64,000 nt of DNA from contig OX352761.1 of assembly GCA_947095585.1 (NCBI GenBank), forward strand, positions 23,031,777 to 23,095,776, read 5' to 3'. The stretch is from Nephrocerus scutellatus (taxonomy: Eukaryota; Arthropoda; Insecta; Diptera; Pipunculidae). Under the pieces are notes generated by a model. It was not told where the DNA came from, did not search any database, and saw only the letters and a program-made list of their open reading frames with translations. Position 1 is the first letter of the stretch, and each line of letters opens with the position of its first letter. Shown here in pieces: positions 34,171 to 43,989 of the stretch. The position numbers were made by a program, and so were the translations under genes.

Positions 34171-35474
34171 ACGGGTGTTTTTTTAAGAGGTTGCCGATTT
34201 TTTTTTTGAATAAAACACATATAGAATAATGAAATGACCAAAATTTTTTTTTATTTGGTAGATAATTTTTTGGCATTTAACATTTAAACACAATTTCTGG
34301 CATATGGCTACCACGACTATTTTTCACAAATGTCATTCTGGAGGTCCAATTTTCCAGCACTTTTTCAAGCATTTGAGGGCGTATGTCAGCAATGACACGT
34401 TGAATATTGGTTTCCAAAGCGTCAATCGATTGAGGTTTATCCACATAAACCAATGACTTCACGTATCCCCACAAAAAGTAATCGAGTGGCGTCAAATCGC
34501 ACGAACGCGGAGGCCAATTCACCGGACCATTTCTCGAAATAATGTTGTCGTTGAAAGTTTCTTTCAATAAGTCGATTGTTTCACGTGCTGTATGGCAAGT
34601 GGCACCATCTTGTTGAAACCACATTTCATCCATATCCATATCTTCAAGATTTGACAACAAAAACTCATTTAACATGGTTCTGTATCGATTTCCATTCACG
34701 GTAACGCGTCGTCCTTCCTCATTTTTAAAGAAATATGGACCGATGATCCCACCAGCCCATAGACCGCACCAAACAGTACATTTATCAGGATGCATTGGTA
34801 ATTCTTGAACGGCGTGTGGATTATCTTTGCTCCAAATGCGACAATTTTGTTTGTTGACGTATCCATTTAACAAAAAATGCGCCTCATCACTGAAGAGAAT
34901 TTTACGGTAAAAAAATGGATCTTCGTTCAATTGATTTAACGACCAATCACTGAATTCACGGCGCAAACGATGGTCGTGTGGCTTTAATTCTTGCACCAAT
35001 TGAATTTTGTATGGCACCAAACCCAAATCTTTACGTAAAATTTTCCATAAAGTCGATGGACAAAGTCCAATTTGCTGAGCACGACGACGAATCGATAAAT
35101 TGTCGTTTTCTTCGACACTGGCCTCAACGACAGCAATATTTTCTTCTGTACGAGCTCTTCTCATTCTTGTCGGTGGCTTGGCATCCAAAAGAGTGAATGT
35201 AGACCGAAATTTGGTAATTACGTTCTTTATGGTGGTCTCTGACGGACGATTATGTGCACCATAAAATTCACGAAGTGCTCTATAAACATTTTTAATTGAA
35301 CACTGATTTTGAAAATAAATTTCCACGATTTGAAAACGTTGTTCTAGAGTTAACCTATTCATAATGATTTGCCAAACAATACTGAGTAGAAATGCCACTT
35401 TGAGCTGTCAAAACAACTGTCATAAAATAAAACGACATCTATCGGAAAAACAAACCTCCTAAAAAAACACCCTT
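34171..35474 (-). mobile_element. Complete rosa-type mariner (DD41D), 1304 bp
   Basis: The plus-strand left end is ACGGGTGTTTTTTTAAGAGG. The reverse complement of the right end is AAGGGTGTTTTTTTAGGAGG. These terminal inverted repeats differ at two of the first 20 positions. A TA flanks each end (34169-34170 and 35475-35476), as expected for mariner insertion. The element contains one uninterrupted transposase gene on the minus strand. Size, repeats, TA duplication and gene all agree with a full-length element. It is inserted in a decayed LINE. A related decayed copy lies at 22695-23765. Confidence 0.9.
34277..35362 (-). CDS. Mariner transposase, DD41D (rosa group)
   Basis: This enzyme cuts and pastes the element by binding its inverted repeats and cleaving at TA sites. 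An open frame starts at 35398 (373 residues). I prefer the internal Met at 35362, which gives MNRLTLEQRFQIVEIYF, the usual mariner start, and 361 residues. Residue numbers below count from 35398. Helix-turn-helix regions lie in roughly 15-125. VQELKP (135-140) is the conserved linker. Catalytic Asp residues are D171 in ILFSDEAHF, D264 in WFQQDGATCH and D306 in CDLTPLDYFLW. Exactly 41 residues separate the last two, the DD41D signature. There are no stops or frameshifts and no missing key residue. Promoter elements are not evident. Whether it is still active cannot be told from one copy. Confidence 0.9.
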   Translation of the reverse strand: MNRLTLEQRFQIVEIYFQNQCSIKNVYRALREFYGAHNRPSETTIKNVITKFRSTFTLLDAKPPTRMRRARTEENIAVVEASVEENDNLSIRRRAQQIGLCPSTLWKILRKDLGLVPYKIQLVQELKPHDHRLRREFSDWSLNQLNEDPFFYRKILFSDEAHFLLNGYVNKQNCRIWSKDNPHAVQELPMHPDKCTVWCGLWAGGIIGPYFFKNEEGRRVTVNGNRYRTMLNEFLLSNLEDMDMDEMWFQQDGATCHTARETIDLLKETFNDNIISRNGPVNWPPRSCDLTPLDYFLWGYVKSLVYVDKPQSIDALETNIQRVIADIRPQMLEKVLENWTSRMTFVKNSRGSHMPEIVFKC

Positions 35475-35639
35475 TATAAACAAACAAAATAAAAGGGGAC
35501 CTAAAATATAACCCTGAGGAACACCATCGATTACCTGTTAAAAACTATAAGTTTTGATACCAACACTAACTCTTGTTAGATAAAAAAAAACCTATGGTAT
35601 TTATTGCATTTTTACCAAATCCAAATGCTATCTAATGTA

Positions 35640-36090
35640 TCCAGGTAGGTATCCTGCCGAACGAGCCTAATTGTCTTCGCGATTTCGATATCGCGTTAAG
35701 ATCTTATGATTATAGAGTCTACGGAATCTTTGTTCCTCACATATGTAGTTTGTGTTGCTCTCATTTAATTCCAGCTCCTAATTTCGTGCTACTTATTTGC
35801 GAAAAAATATGCCTGTTTGCCAATATTCTGTCATCGTTCCTTTCTCCCATACTTGCACTATTAGTTCAAAAATAAATTGCTGCAATGCGAGCCCTTTAGA
35901 TTTAATTAGCTGTGCTAGGATGTCATCTAATCCCGAAGAATTATTATTTTCAAGCCGCACTGCTAACTTTGTTTGTGCTTGTTGGCAACAATTCCTGAGT
36001 TAGCAGCCCATTAAAGTGTTTTTCCTGCCGCTCCAAGATACCTTTGAGATCAGCGTTCAGATTACCATCTAAGTCTTTGCAGTATGTGCA
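35640..36090 (-). mobile_element. RTE-like LINE, internally deleted fragment
   Basis: Pieces matching 8180-8290, 8620-8670 and 9290-9440 of the family follow one another with the middle missing. Examples are GATTTCGATATCGCG near 35678, CTCCCATACTTGCACTATTA near 35847 and the ATTTTCAAGCCG segment at 35946. The minus-strand frame at 36100-35950 adds ERQEKHFNGLL, the linker upstream of the RT. Confidence 0.65.
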
Positions 36091-36224
36091 GCGTGGTGAA
36101 CGTTTTATACTAAAACTTTCTATTAAATTTTGCTTTAAAAATTGAATAAAAAACACCTTAACATTAGAAATGTTGAATGTTGCCTTTGTTAAAGCTTCCA
36201 TAAAAAAAAGGAATACAAAGGTTT

Positions 36225-36440
36225 TAAGATGGCCGTAAAGATGTTAAAGATGACGATCGTCATGGACACCCTAGACATACACAACTGAAGACAACATCGA
36301 AAAAGTGACGACAGTGTTAATGAACAATCGGCGAATCACTATCAGAGAGATCATGTTAGCATATCATTTGGCTCATGCCAAGCGCTTTGTTTCGAAATTG
36401 TTGCATTTCGAGCAAAAGCAGTTTAAAAGCAGAATTTGTT
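36225..36440 (+). pseudogene. Second mariner lineage: N-terminal transposase remnant
   Basis: Mixed plus-strand frames give NIEKVTTVLMNNRRITIREI, then VSISFGSCQAL and then VSKLLHFEQKQF. This is the linker and second helix-turn-helix region typical of mauritiana/irritans-type mariners (NRRITIRE, ISFGSCQ, KLL.FEQK). It belongs to a different lineage from the rosa-type copies. The catalytic half and terminal repeats are absent. Confidence 0.7.
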
Positions 36441-37185
36441 TATCTCATATCTAGAAGAGTTTACCTTTTGTTGCCAACAAAAAACTTATTATAAACAATA
36501 ACGTTCTCATCGTCATATACGTGGCTCTACAACTTCGCTTCAGTTCGCTCCTGGCCACCTATGATGCTCTCTACTCCCTATTGAAATACCAGCAAATGCA
36601 ATCATAACTCTTGTAGTGTTTTCTGTGTTCTGTGTTAATGATAAACTAGTAACTCTCAATAAGAAACAAATTAAAACATATTTCATTTTGTAATGCGCTT
36701 TTCTGTTTTTATATAAAGTTCTAACTACGAACCATGCCGCAGTGGGAGTCCCCCCCCTCCATGCTTGACTGCTGCAACAAACGGTTCTCAGTTGAAGTTT
36801 CCCACTCGAAACTTTGCTAAAGAATTGTGATTATTTATTTGCTTTGGTGTTTTGAGTTTTGTTTTGCAACAATCAGCAACAGGTATTTGTGAGAAGTGTG
36901 AAGTGTAAAGTGGAAGTGGTCAATTAACACATAAAGTGCAGCAAGGGCTACGCCAGTCGCTACTAATAATATAGAGGAATACTTATAAACATTGCTGATG
37001 AAGAAGATGATGAGTTAAAGCTTTAAAAGCTTCTAATCGTTTTTTTATGCTTTGTTGATAATTTTGAAATAGGTCTTTGATTGCACTTGTTCCATAGAAC
37101 AGAGCTGATAATAGAGTATTGTTGTTGTTGGTTTTCCTGATCTGATCACGTTTTTGAGTTGATGTTAACCAGTACAGCATCCCTT
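36441..37185. other. No recognisable gene
   Basis: Moderately AT-rich sequence. A minus-strand open frame of 65 residues (37180-36983) has no known motif. Confidence 0.45.
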
Positions 37186-37189
37186 ATCT

Positions 37190-37570
37190 TAGGCCATATC
37201 CAAATTCTGGGGGTGCTGATCTACGTCACCCTTTCAGCGAACGCTTGGCCGGGCACGCTATTTCTTCCCTTAAATCCTATTGGAAAAGTCTTCCGGATAT
37301 CCTCCATTCATGTAATTTAGGTGTCCTACCCACCAAAGCGTGCCTAGTTTTTCTTTACGATATCAACATAGTTGTCATGCTTATATGAAAGAGTCTCCGG
37401 AATCATCCTACCAAACCTACAGGGCCAAAAGTTCTCTATAAGACTTTCGTCTCGAACGTGGCCAAGAGATCTGAGTACTTTTTGTTAAGTCCACAACAAG
37501 GAAGTACTGGTGTCTTATACACCAGCGTTATGGTTAAATACCTGAATTCAAAGAGTCTTGACTTATATGT
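37190..37570 (-). mobile_element. RTE-like LINE fragment
   Basis: Matches 8030-8430 of the family copy at 7915-9440: TCTGGGGGTGCTGATCTACG near 37206, then GAAAGAGTCTCCGGAATCAT, then GACTTTCGTCTCGAACGTGG and CTTATACACCAGC. It is diverged and lacks the tail. Confidence 0.65.
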
Positions 37571-37609
37571 ATCTCTATCTTTCTCGGATCAATTTCACTT
37601 ATCGAGCAA

Positions 37610-38130
37610 ATAGCAAATAGTTGCATGCTGGTTCTCCACAAATTAAACCGCAATACCCGTGGCTCTAAATGCTCATCTGTTTACCCTGGAACTTAACTTC
37701 TGATGTAATGCTAAGTTTCATTATCATTATCGTTCGTCATCAGTGTAGCCGAACCTGATTTTGGGTTCCGTAATAAAAGTTTTTTTTACGGGCAAGGTTA
37801 TTGGGCTCGCGCCAACCTTACTTTGAATGGACTAGCCCGATCATTTAGCTTTTCCTGTATTTGGAGGAAAATTACCGCCGGATGTTTGATCGCACTTCCA
37901 CCAGTCAGAGATAGTTACAGCCACCTGCAATTCTAGAGCACTCTTTGTTATTTGCCCTGTTTTGCTGTTGGCAGACCACCATCTTTCTTTCTTTCTTTAC
38001 CCATAACACACTTATGTTGACTAGTTTGTCAGGGCTCTGTTCACAACGATCCGCTGACATTCTAAGCATAAGCTCACAGACATCTCCTCTTTTCACCACC
38101 ATATATGGCTTAGCATTATGAGGCGATAAT
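37610..38130 (+). mobile_element. Jockey/CR1-type LINE 3' end interrupted by repeat C
   Basis: The left part (37610-37700) resembles 62030-62120, including ACCGCAATACCCGTGGCTCT and AAATGCTCATCTGTTTACCC. The right part (38045-38130) resembles 3880-3960, including AAGCTCACAGACATCTCCTC. The middle is replaced by other DNA that includes dispersed repeat C (37725-37915). Confidence 0.55.
37725..37915 (+). repeat. Dispersed repeat C, copy 2
   Basis: Similar to 20790-20975 and 54995-55210: GGTTCCGTAATAAAAG, GGTTATTGGGCTCGCGCCAA, AAAATTACCGCCGG and CTTCCACCAGTCAG. It lies inside a LINE 3' fragment, which makes a nested insertion likely. Confidence 0.5.
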
Positions 38131-38144
38131 AAAAAAATTACGAA

Positions 38145-38345
38145 AATGTTCAAAAGGTTATTATAAATATTAGCCTTGAAAATATCAAAAGTATCTTCAC
38201 TGCCTAAAAGACAATAGGATTGTGCTTGTTTTATTTGACTACCTAATGAAGTATTAAAGCAGCTAGCAAATAATGAAAATACAATCAATACAAAAAAAAA
38301 AAGCTTAGGACTTACACAAGAACCTTGAGGCACTCAATAACATGT
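38145..38345 (-). mobile_element. Possible LINE RT fragment
   Basis: The minus-strand frame reads PQGSCVSPKLFFFVLIVFSL and continues open to DTFDIFKANIYNNLLNIF. The start resembles the PQG...SP.LF turn of LINE reverse transcriptases. No catalytic box is intact. The call is weak. Confidence 0.35.
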
Positions 38346-40597
38346 TTTATTCTTATGTCGAAGTATTGTTTTACAGACATAAAAATGCCTAAATGGTAAG
38401 AAGTATTTCAAGATCTTGTCTTAAGATACTCGTACATATGAAGTATCGAGTAAGAGTGAAAAAGGATGCGTAATATAAGGCCAAAGCGAGTTTACTTTTT
38501 CATCCAACACATTTACTGTAATAAAAATTAATAAAAAAAAAAATGGAAAAGTATATCTTTTTACCAACAAATTCCTTTTATAATTCGATTTGGTAATGGG
38601 GTCTCCTCAATTGCCATTGACTCCATCAAAAGTAATGCTTCATCGGAATGCATATATACTTGCGTATTTGTACGAATATGTGAGTTAATATAATGTACAC
38701 TCGAAATAAATGCTTGGGACAACAAAAACTAACTGCACCACCACTAAAACTTAAAATGTTTGTTTGTTTGTTTGTTTTTTTTACACGTCCCTATAGAGGA
38801 GCTATGTTATTACAACCACTTAGGCGGTTTCTAGCTCAGAGTGGACCTAACCAGCAGCTGTAACTTTTTTCCCCTACAGGACGACTCAGAGTAATCTCAT
38901 GTACACACAATTTTTGTATGCTATGTGCTATGCAATGAACCGCACTCGAAATGAGTTGTAATTTCGCATTTTCTGGCTGTACCGCCCCGATGGGGAAAAT
39001 CCTGTAAAAGTCATATTCACACAGGGACCTAATCGGGTGCTGAGTATCCTAGTAGTCCAACATGATTATTATTATTATTACTATTACTATCATACTTAGT
39101 AGTAATAACAATAATGTAAATGCCACATTTTGGCTAAACTTTTGTTTGTTACAAAAACAAAAGTTACAGAGCAAGGTACAAGGCGTCCATTTGGGGGTTG
39201 CGCAATCCTCATAGCTGCAATCATGTGAACCGCAAACAGAACAAACTAACTTTGTTAGAAACAAAAGCAAAAATTGTACTCGTGCAAAGGTTTGGCAGTT
39301 TTCATTTCAACCCATTACTGCAATACATGCCGCCCACACACAACAAACTTCTGCTTCTGAAATTATTTTCCATTTGGACAAAAAATGTTTGGATAATTTG
39401 GTCATTCGCTGCTCATAATGCCGCCCGCATTTGAAAGTGTTGTGTATTAATAGTGATGTCCTTAGAGCTTTTGTTCACTCCCTCACTAACCCACTGACAT
39501 ACACACACACATCCGGAAATATAATTATAAATATTCGACACAATTTTACAACTTTACACAACAAATTTGTTGCCAAATCGCACTGCGTCCCACTATTAGT
39601 ACTTTGTGCAAGTTTGTCAGGGGACGATTTTGTTATAGTAGTAGTAGGTAGTAGTATAAGAAAGGATTTTTCATTAAAATTTAACTGTTTATCACTTTTG
39701 TGTGGCCAATTCTTTGTGGCTGTGGTGGCGGACGTGGATGGCGCCATTGAAGAGATATTTATTTAACTTTTCCCGCCGTTTGGTCGTTTTATCTCGAAGC
39801 TGTGCGTTCTAGTGTTGGATTAAATATTTGGCACTTTGTTAGGGTAATGCGACACAGCGCAATAATTATTATGGTTTCAGCAATTGTCAGCCATAAGTAG
39901 TATATGGCAGAGATGTACCTACAAATATATTTATGGCAGGAGGAATTAAGTTTTATGCAACATTTACAGCCAGCAATCTACTCCTACAATGATGGCATTA
40001 GAAATGGAATAAATGGAACATAAAGTGCCTTAAGTGGTAAAGTTTTTGACGAAACTATAAAAGAGAAGCATTAAAGCATCGCTAGATAAAGGGTAACTGA
40101 AAAACGTACAGCACGAAGGCATTAGGTGCTCTAAATGAAGGACGAATGAGTGCGAATATTTTCTAGAGCTGACAGAATTTTAGACGAGACGTTTTTTGCC
40201 TATTTATAAGGAAATTTCAAACATTAGTATATAAAGCAGTTTTTAAATCTAATAGAGACCAGGTTCCTGAAATATGAGTTCATTTTAATGAAAATTCCTT
40301 GTTATGGAGTCGTGGGTATATTACTCAAACGTTTGATTTCCAACCAGGGATGCACGCTGTCTGTCTTTGGCTGCAGAGCCTCTAATGTTTCTAGACAGCA
40401 CTGATCATTGAATGTGGTGGTCATGATAGAGAATAAAGTTGACTTCGTTTATTGATAACTGTGCTGATAATCGTCGACTTTGCTGGCCGATCGTCATAGG
40501 AATCTTCGCGCACACCCTGTAACTGTTTAAAATGTCTATGTGATTAAAAATTTGGATGATTAGAAAAAGCTGTTAAGGTGTCTAACTTTCCATTTAT
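38346..40597. other. AT-rich DNA, no recognisable gene
   Basis: Includes a (TGTT)n tract near 38759 and an (ATT)n tract at 39065-39085. The latter follows about 250 bases (38800-39060) that could be the 3' end of an element with an ATT tail. Open frames on both strands at 39430-39770 overlap each other and show no known motif. Confidence 0.4.
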
Positions 40598-41150
40598 TAT
40601 TATTATTATTATTATTATTGTAGGTGGAGCTGTAAAGCCTTGTGCACCTTAAGCGTCTATTGTGCATTCCAGATATTTTACCACATTATGTGGTTGCTCA
40701 GTTCCTTCCAGTTCCAGTGTCGCCACATCTGCCAATCCAATTGGTTTGGCATTTGGCCAAAGAACTGCATGTGCCTTGAAATATTTTATTATTTTCCTGG
40801 TGAGGGCTGCAGATATGAAAAGTATCTGCTCTGATGTTTCGTTTGCTTATTCACAAAATCGACAGCGATCCGATTGGGATAAACCTATTTTCAGGAGATG
40901 GCTATGGAATGAGCCGTATCCTGTCAAGTACCAGACTAATGTTCTTAGTGTATGGTGGTCCAGTTTGAGGGCCCTGTCCATATGAATAAGGTTTTATTTG
41001 AGACACCCATACCAATTCGATGGCAGTGTTTTCCCATTCTTTAACTCTATTTTTGATATGGCTTTTGAAATAGGCAATACTGCACTCGGGGTCAGTGAAG
41101 GCTCCTTCTGCTCCTACTCTTAGGGCCGTGGAGTCCGACTGCAGCATAGT
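40598..41150 (-). mobile_element. LINE 3' end with (TAA)n tail, I-like
   Basis: Minus-strand frames read SDSTALRVGAEGAFTDPECS, then VKEWENTAIELVWV, resembling the end of an RNase H domain. In other frames KLDHHTLRTLVWYLTGYGSF and a Cys-containing segment (CRFCE) follow, the LINE tail after RNase H. A run of eight ATT triplets (40597-40620) marks the 3' end. TAA-repeat tails are characteristic of I-type LINEs. Stops are present, so it is dead. Confidence 0.6.
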
Positions 41151-42430
41151 AACTATCAGTTATGTTGCAGGATTTAAAACGGCAGAATAGGAAACGGTTT
41201 ACTCCAAAAGGAGGACCGCTAAGTAGCAAAATATAAGGAGTGGCTTAAAGGCGAAACCCAGTTAAGCCCGGGGTTCAATCCCCAGCTCCAACCACGACTT
41301 CATGCTCCTACTCTTACACAGAGTCTACTGCCTCGTTTCCTGATATCCCTGAGTGTCCGGGAAACCAATTCCGCCGTACCCGTTCACTAGCCCGTGTTGG
41401 GAAGAAGGAGGAGTGGTAAGTTCGTGGTGGGATTCATCTGCATTATAAATCTTATCTGGAATGGTGCGGGGCTTGACCACGAAAGATTGATAAGGGCCGC
41501 GGGTACTTAGAGTATGCTCTTTACGGGCAATGTCTTCGTACTTAGAGACCCGAAGTAGGCTACTAGTACTTAGGGCAATTTTATGGCTGACTCTTCGTAT
41601 TTAGTAGCTCATTTCATACACTACAGGACTGTTCGATGTGCCTGGGATAGGAACTATGCCTGGTCTGGTATAAGGTGGTATATCCTAGTGACAAATGATG
41701 GGGTTCGCGGTTTCGGACGATGATTTGCCAGTGTCAGTTTTTCCTTCGCACGAACTAAGTCTCTTGATGTCAGACCGCACCAAGGTCGCATTGGTACCAC
41801 GGGAGTTGTCCATACCCACAGACTAGGTTTGACCATAAGGTTGACCGTTCTGATGAGAACTTTGGTTGAGGGCCCAGCTCGTTCGGGTGATACAACGTGG
41901 GGGCTTGCGGTTTACTCTCGAAAGAGAGCACCGCTAAATGGGAATAGTCATGGTCTGCTTAATGGCGAAAGCTGGGTAAGCGCGGGTACGTCTCACCCTA
42001 TAAACTATGACGATGATGTCCGGGAGACATTGAAGTGATTTTGTTAGTTTTGACCAGTTCTTTTAAGTGGAAGAAGCAGCTTTTTAGAATAAAAGACTTT
42101 AGCGCTTTAGAACAGGAAATCTTCGATAGATTAAAATACATTAACCCTAAATTAAGCTTAATTCATGGAAAGTGTATGACCAAGTAGGCCTAAATTATTT
42201 AATAAGAAAATGATCAGTCTTAAGAAGATAAACCAAATCCAAAATTTCCAGCAGAATGTGTGCATTTTGATACCCAGCTTAGTATTGGATATTTTTCAAA
42301 ATAATAACCACCTTTCACTTTGCCTTCTTCCTTTCCGATTTTTGAATCACATTAGCAAATGTAACACAAAGGATTTTTCTATCGTATCGTAACCCTCACA
42401 TTCTTCACATCTTTAGTTTGTGTGAGTGTT
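41151..42430. repeat. Region with an imperfect direct repeat (41190-41280, 41900-41995)
   Basis: Both segments contain CGGTTTACTC, then GAGGACCGCTAAG or GAGCACCGCTAAA, then GGCTTAAAGGCGAAA or TGCTTAATGGCGAAA, then GTTAAGCCCGGG or GGTAAGCGCGGG. The order is conserved over about 90 bases. The first copy is followed by GGGTTCAATCCCC, a B-box-like sequence, but no tRNA fold is apparent. No protein is recognised in the region. Confidence 0.45.
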
Positions 42431-42434
42431 GTAA

Positions 42435-42710
42435 TTGAGTAACATAAACACCTTCTCCTTACCATACACTCTGTCAAGTAAAAGTTTAAAAAGCAAAACT
42501 AATAAAAAGTGCAACAATAAAAAAAAAACCGAAAAACAACTAATCATCCGCCAAACTTCAACCCTTTCCCTGTCAAAACTCCACCACCACATTCCTCCAG
42601 CAAGACGTGTGTCGCAGAATGTTGACTCTACGTGCACGACAAATAAATCAGAAAACACCAGCTCTACCCCCACCATACCACACAACGCAACGAGCAACTG
42701 TACTAATTAA
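42435..42710 (+). CDS. Weak candidate: Ser/Thr/Asn-rich open frame
   Basis: An open frame of 91 residues rises above its AT-rich surroundings in GC content. It reads, in part, KLHHHIPPARRVSQNVDSTC and TTNKSENTSSTPTIPHNATS. The Ser/Asn/Thr/His bias is like that of the large exon at 11887-16689, and the strand is the same. An AT-rich stretch with AATAAA (42800) follows, as a 3' UTR would. No convincing acceptor fixes its start. It could be a 3' exon or a chance frame. Confidence 0.2.
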   Translation: MSNINTFSLPYTLSSKSLKSKTNKKCNNKKKTEKQLIIRQTSTLSLSKLHHHIPPARRVSQNVDSTCTTNKSENTSSTPTIPHNATSNCTN

Positions 42711-43399
42711 CAAAAATGAAAAAAATATAAATGAAAAAATGGAAATGTTTTTTCTGTGTTGTTGTTGTTGTTGTTGTTGACTGCACTGCAATTTTGCACA
42801 ATAAAAAAATTTTTACTTTAATACTAATACTTTAAGGATAGAGATACATTTTTTTAAATATTTTTCGTACATTTACGGAATAAGAAAAAAACAAAACATA
42901 TAGTTCCAGAATGATTGATTTGATTGATTTTATTAAAATATTATAATAACTATATGCCTTGTTTTATTTTTTATTTTTTATTTTTTTAAAAAAAAAAATA
43001 TTTTCTCTAATTGTGTGCTAAAGCTTTATTTTTAACAATAATTATTACTATTATTATTACTATTTAATAAAATTGCAATGTTTATTCAAAACCAAAGCGA
43101 GAATGTTGTACCAAAACTTGTACTTTTAATTTATTATTTAAGTTTTATTGATATTTATGTTAGTTTTCATTTAATTAATTTCGATAAATAAGAAAAGACA
43201 TTTATATACTCGTGCAAAATATATAGTTAGATGAATGCAATGGATGCTCAAAACGCGTTATAGTAATCCAAAATTTTCTGTATAAAAAAATTATTTCATT
43301 TGCCTGTACAGGGTGGCCCACTCAAGGGAGACTGACATTTATGGGGCATTTCATTATTTGCTGGGTAGAGTTGCTCCAATAGTAGAAATCACATTTGAT
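42711..43399. other. AT-rich DNA with (GTT)n tract
   Basis: Very AT-rich with a (GTT)7 tract at 42759-42779 and several AATAAA-like hexamers. At 43311 ACAGGGTGGCCCACTCAAGG resembles a mariner-type terminal repeat, but no partner end was found. Confidence 0.4.
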
Positions 43400-43515
43400 G
43401 TGGTATAATAATAATAATTATATTTGCGCGACAGACCATTGCGGTCAAAGCCCTTGCTTCTCGCAACCATTTGTGTTGAGCATCTAAATTTTTGCATACA
43501 AATTCATGTGGTATA
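43400..43515 (-). mobile_element. SINE 3' half
   Basis: The plus strand reads ATAATAATAATAATTATATT, then GCGCGACAGACCATTGCGG, then CTTGCTTCTCGCAACCA and TTTTTGCATACAAATTCA. It matches the 3' body of the SINE at 51350-51635. The head is missing. Confidence 0.65.
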
Positions 43516-43989
43516 AGCATCAGGATAGTCAGAATATCGACGAGGCTTTCTTGTTAAACCTAATCAGTTAAGTTTCTCTCGTCGTTTTGGTTTCGCATTT
43601 GCAAACCTTCTTAGCAGAAACTGCAACTTGGTTGCAACACATCGGCGATCAAAGGGTAGGGCTTCGTTTGCTTAACAAGATGGCGGTGACAGAAAAAAAA
43701 GGGCTGAAGGGTTTTTCTATTTCGATCAGATGACGTTTGTCAGAGTGAAGCAGTTTGTTATATCGAGCTCTTCCGTACACGAAACATATCCTGACGAATA
43801 ATACAAATACAAAAAAAAATTCCGATGATCGTGATTTGCGTTCCAATTGCAAACTTATACCACAGAAAACCTCGCACTTTGACAGGTTCATCATGGTTTA
43901 AGTGCTGTTATCGAAAAAACGTGATTAACTTTTGTCTTTTTTATAAAGAACAATTATTGACTTCATTCTCCTAAAACTATATGTTAAGA

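Larger units (their letters stand above)
33780..35560 (-). mobile_element. LINE RT fragment split by the mariner at 34171
   Basis: On the minus strand 35545-35477 reads GVPQGYILGPLLFCLFI, the conserved turn region of a LINE reverse transcriptase. Beyond the mariner insertion the same frame continues at 34168: YDLRSFCKNVS, then after a frame slip YADANLLYLNKLF (YADD-like box with the second Asp changed to Asn). Further on come KDLEAIYG, VSKLQAVLLSINYR and DHINYVVGRV. It is a decayed jockey/R1-like copy distinct from the other LINE families here. The insertion splits it between the PQG motif and the catalytic box. Confidence 0.65.

Noticed and set aside
39475..39747. Minus-strand 90-residue frame opposite a 111-residue plus-strand frame
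   Set aside because: Neither has a recognisable motif or splice context. One may be the shadow of the other, and there is no evidence for either.
43311..43345. Mariner terminal repeat (ACAGGGTGGCCCACTCAAGG); a similar one at 63651
   Set aside because: No matching inverted partner or transposase remnant was found nearby. Kept only as a remark.
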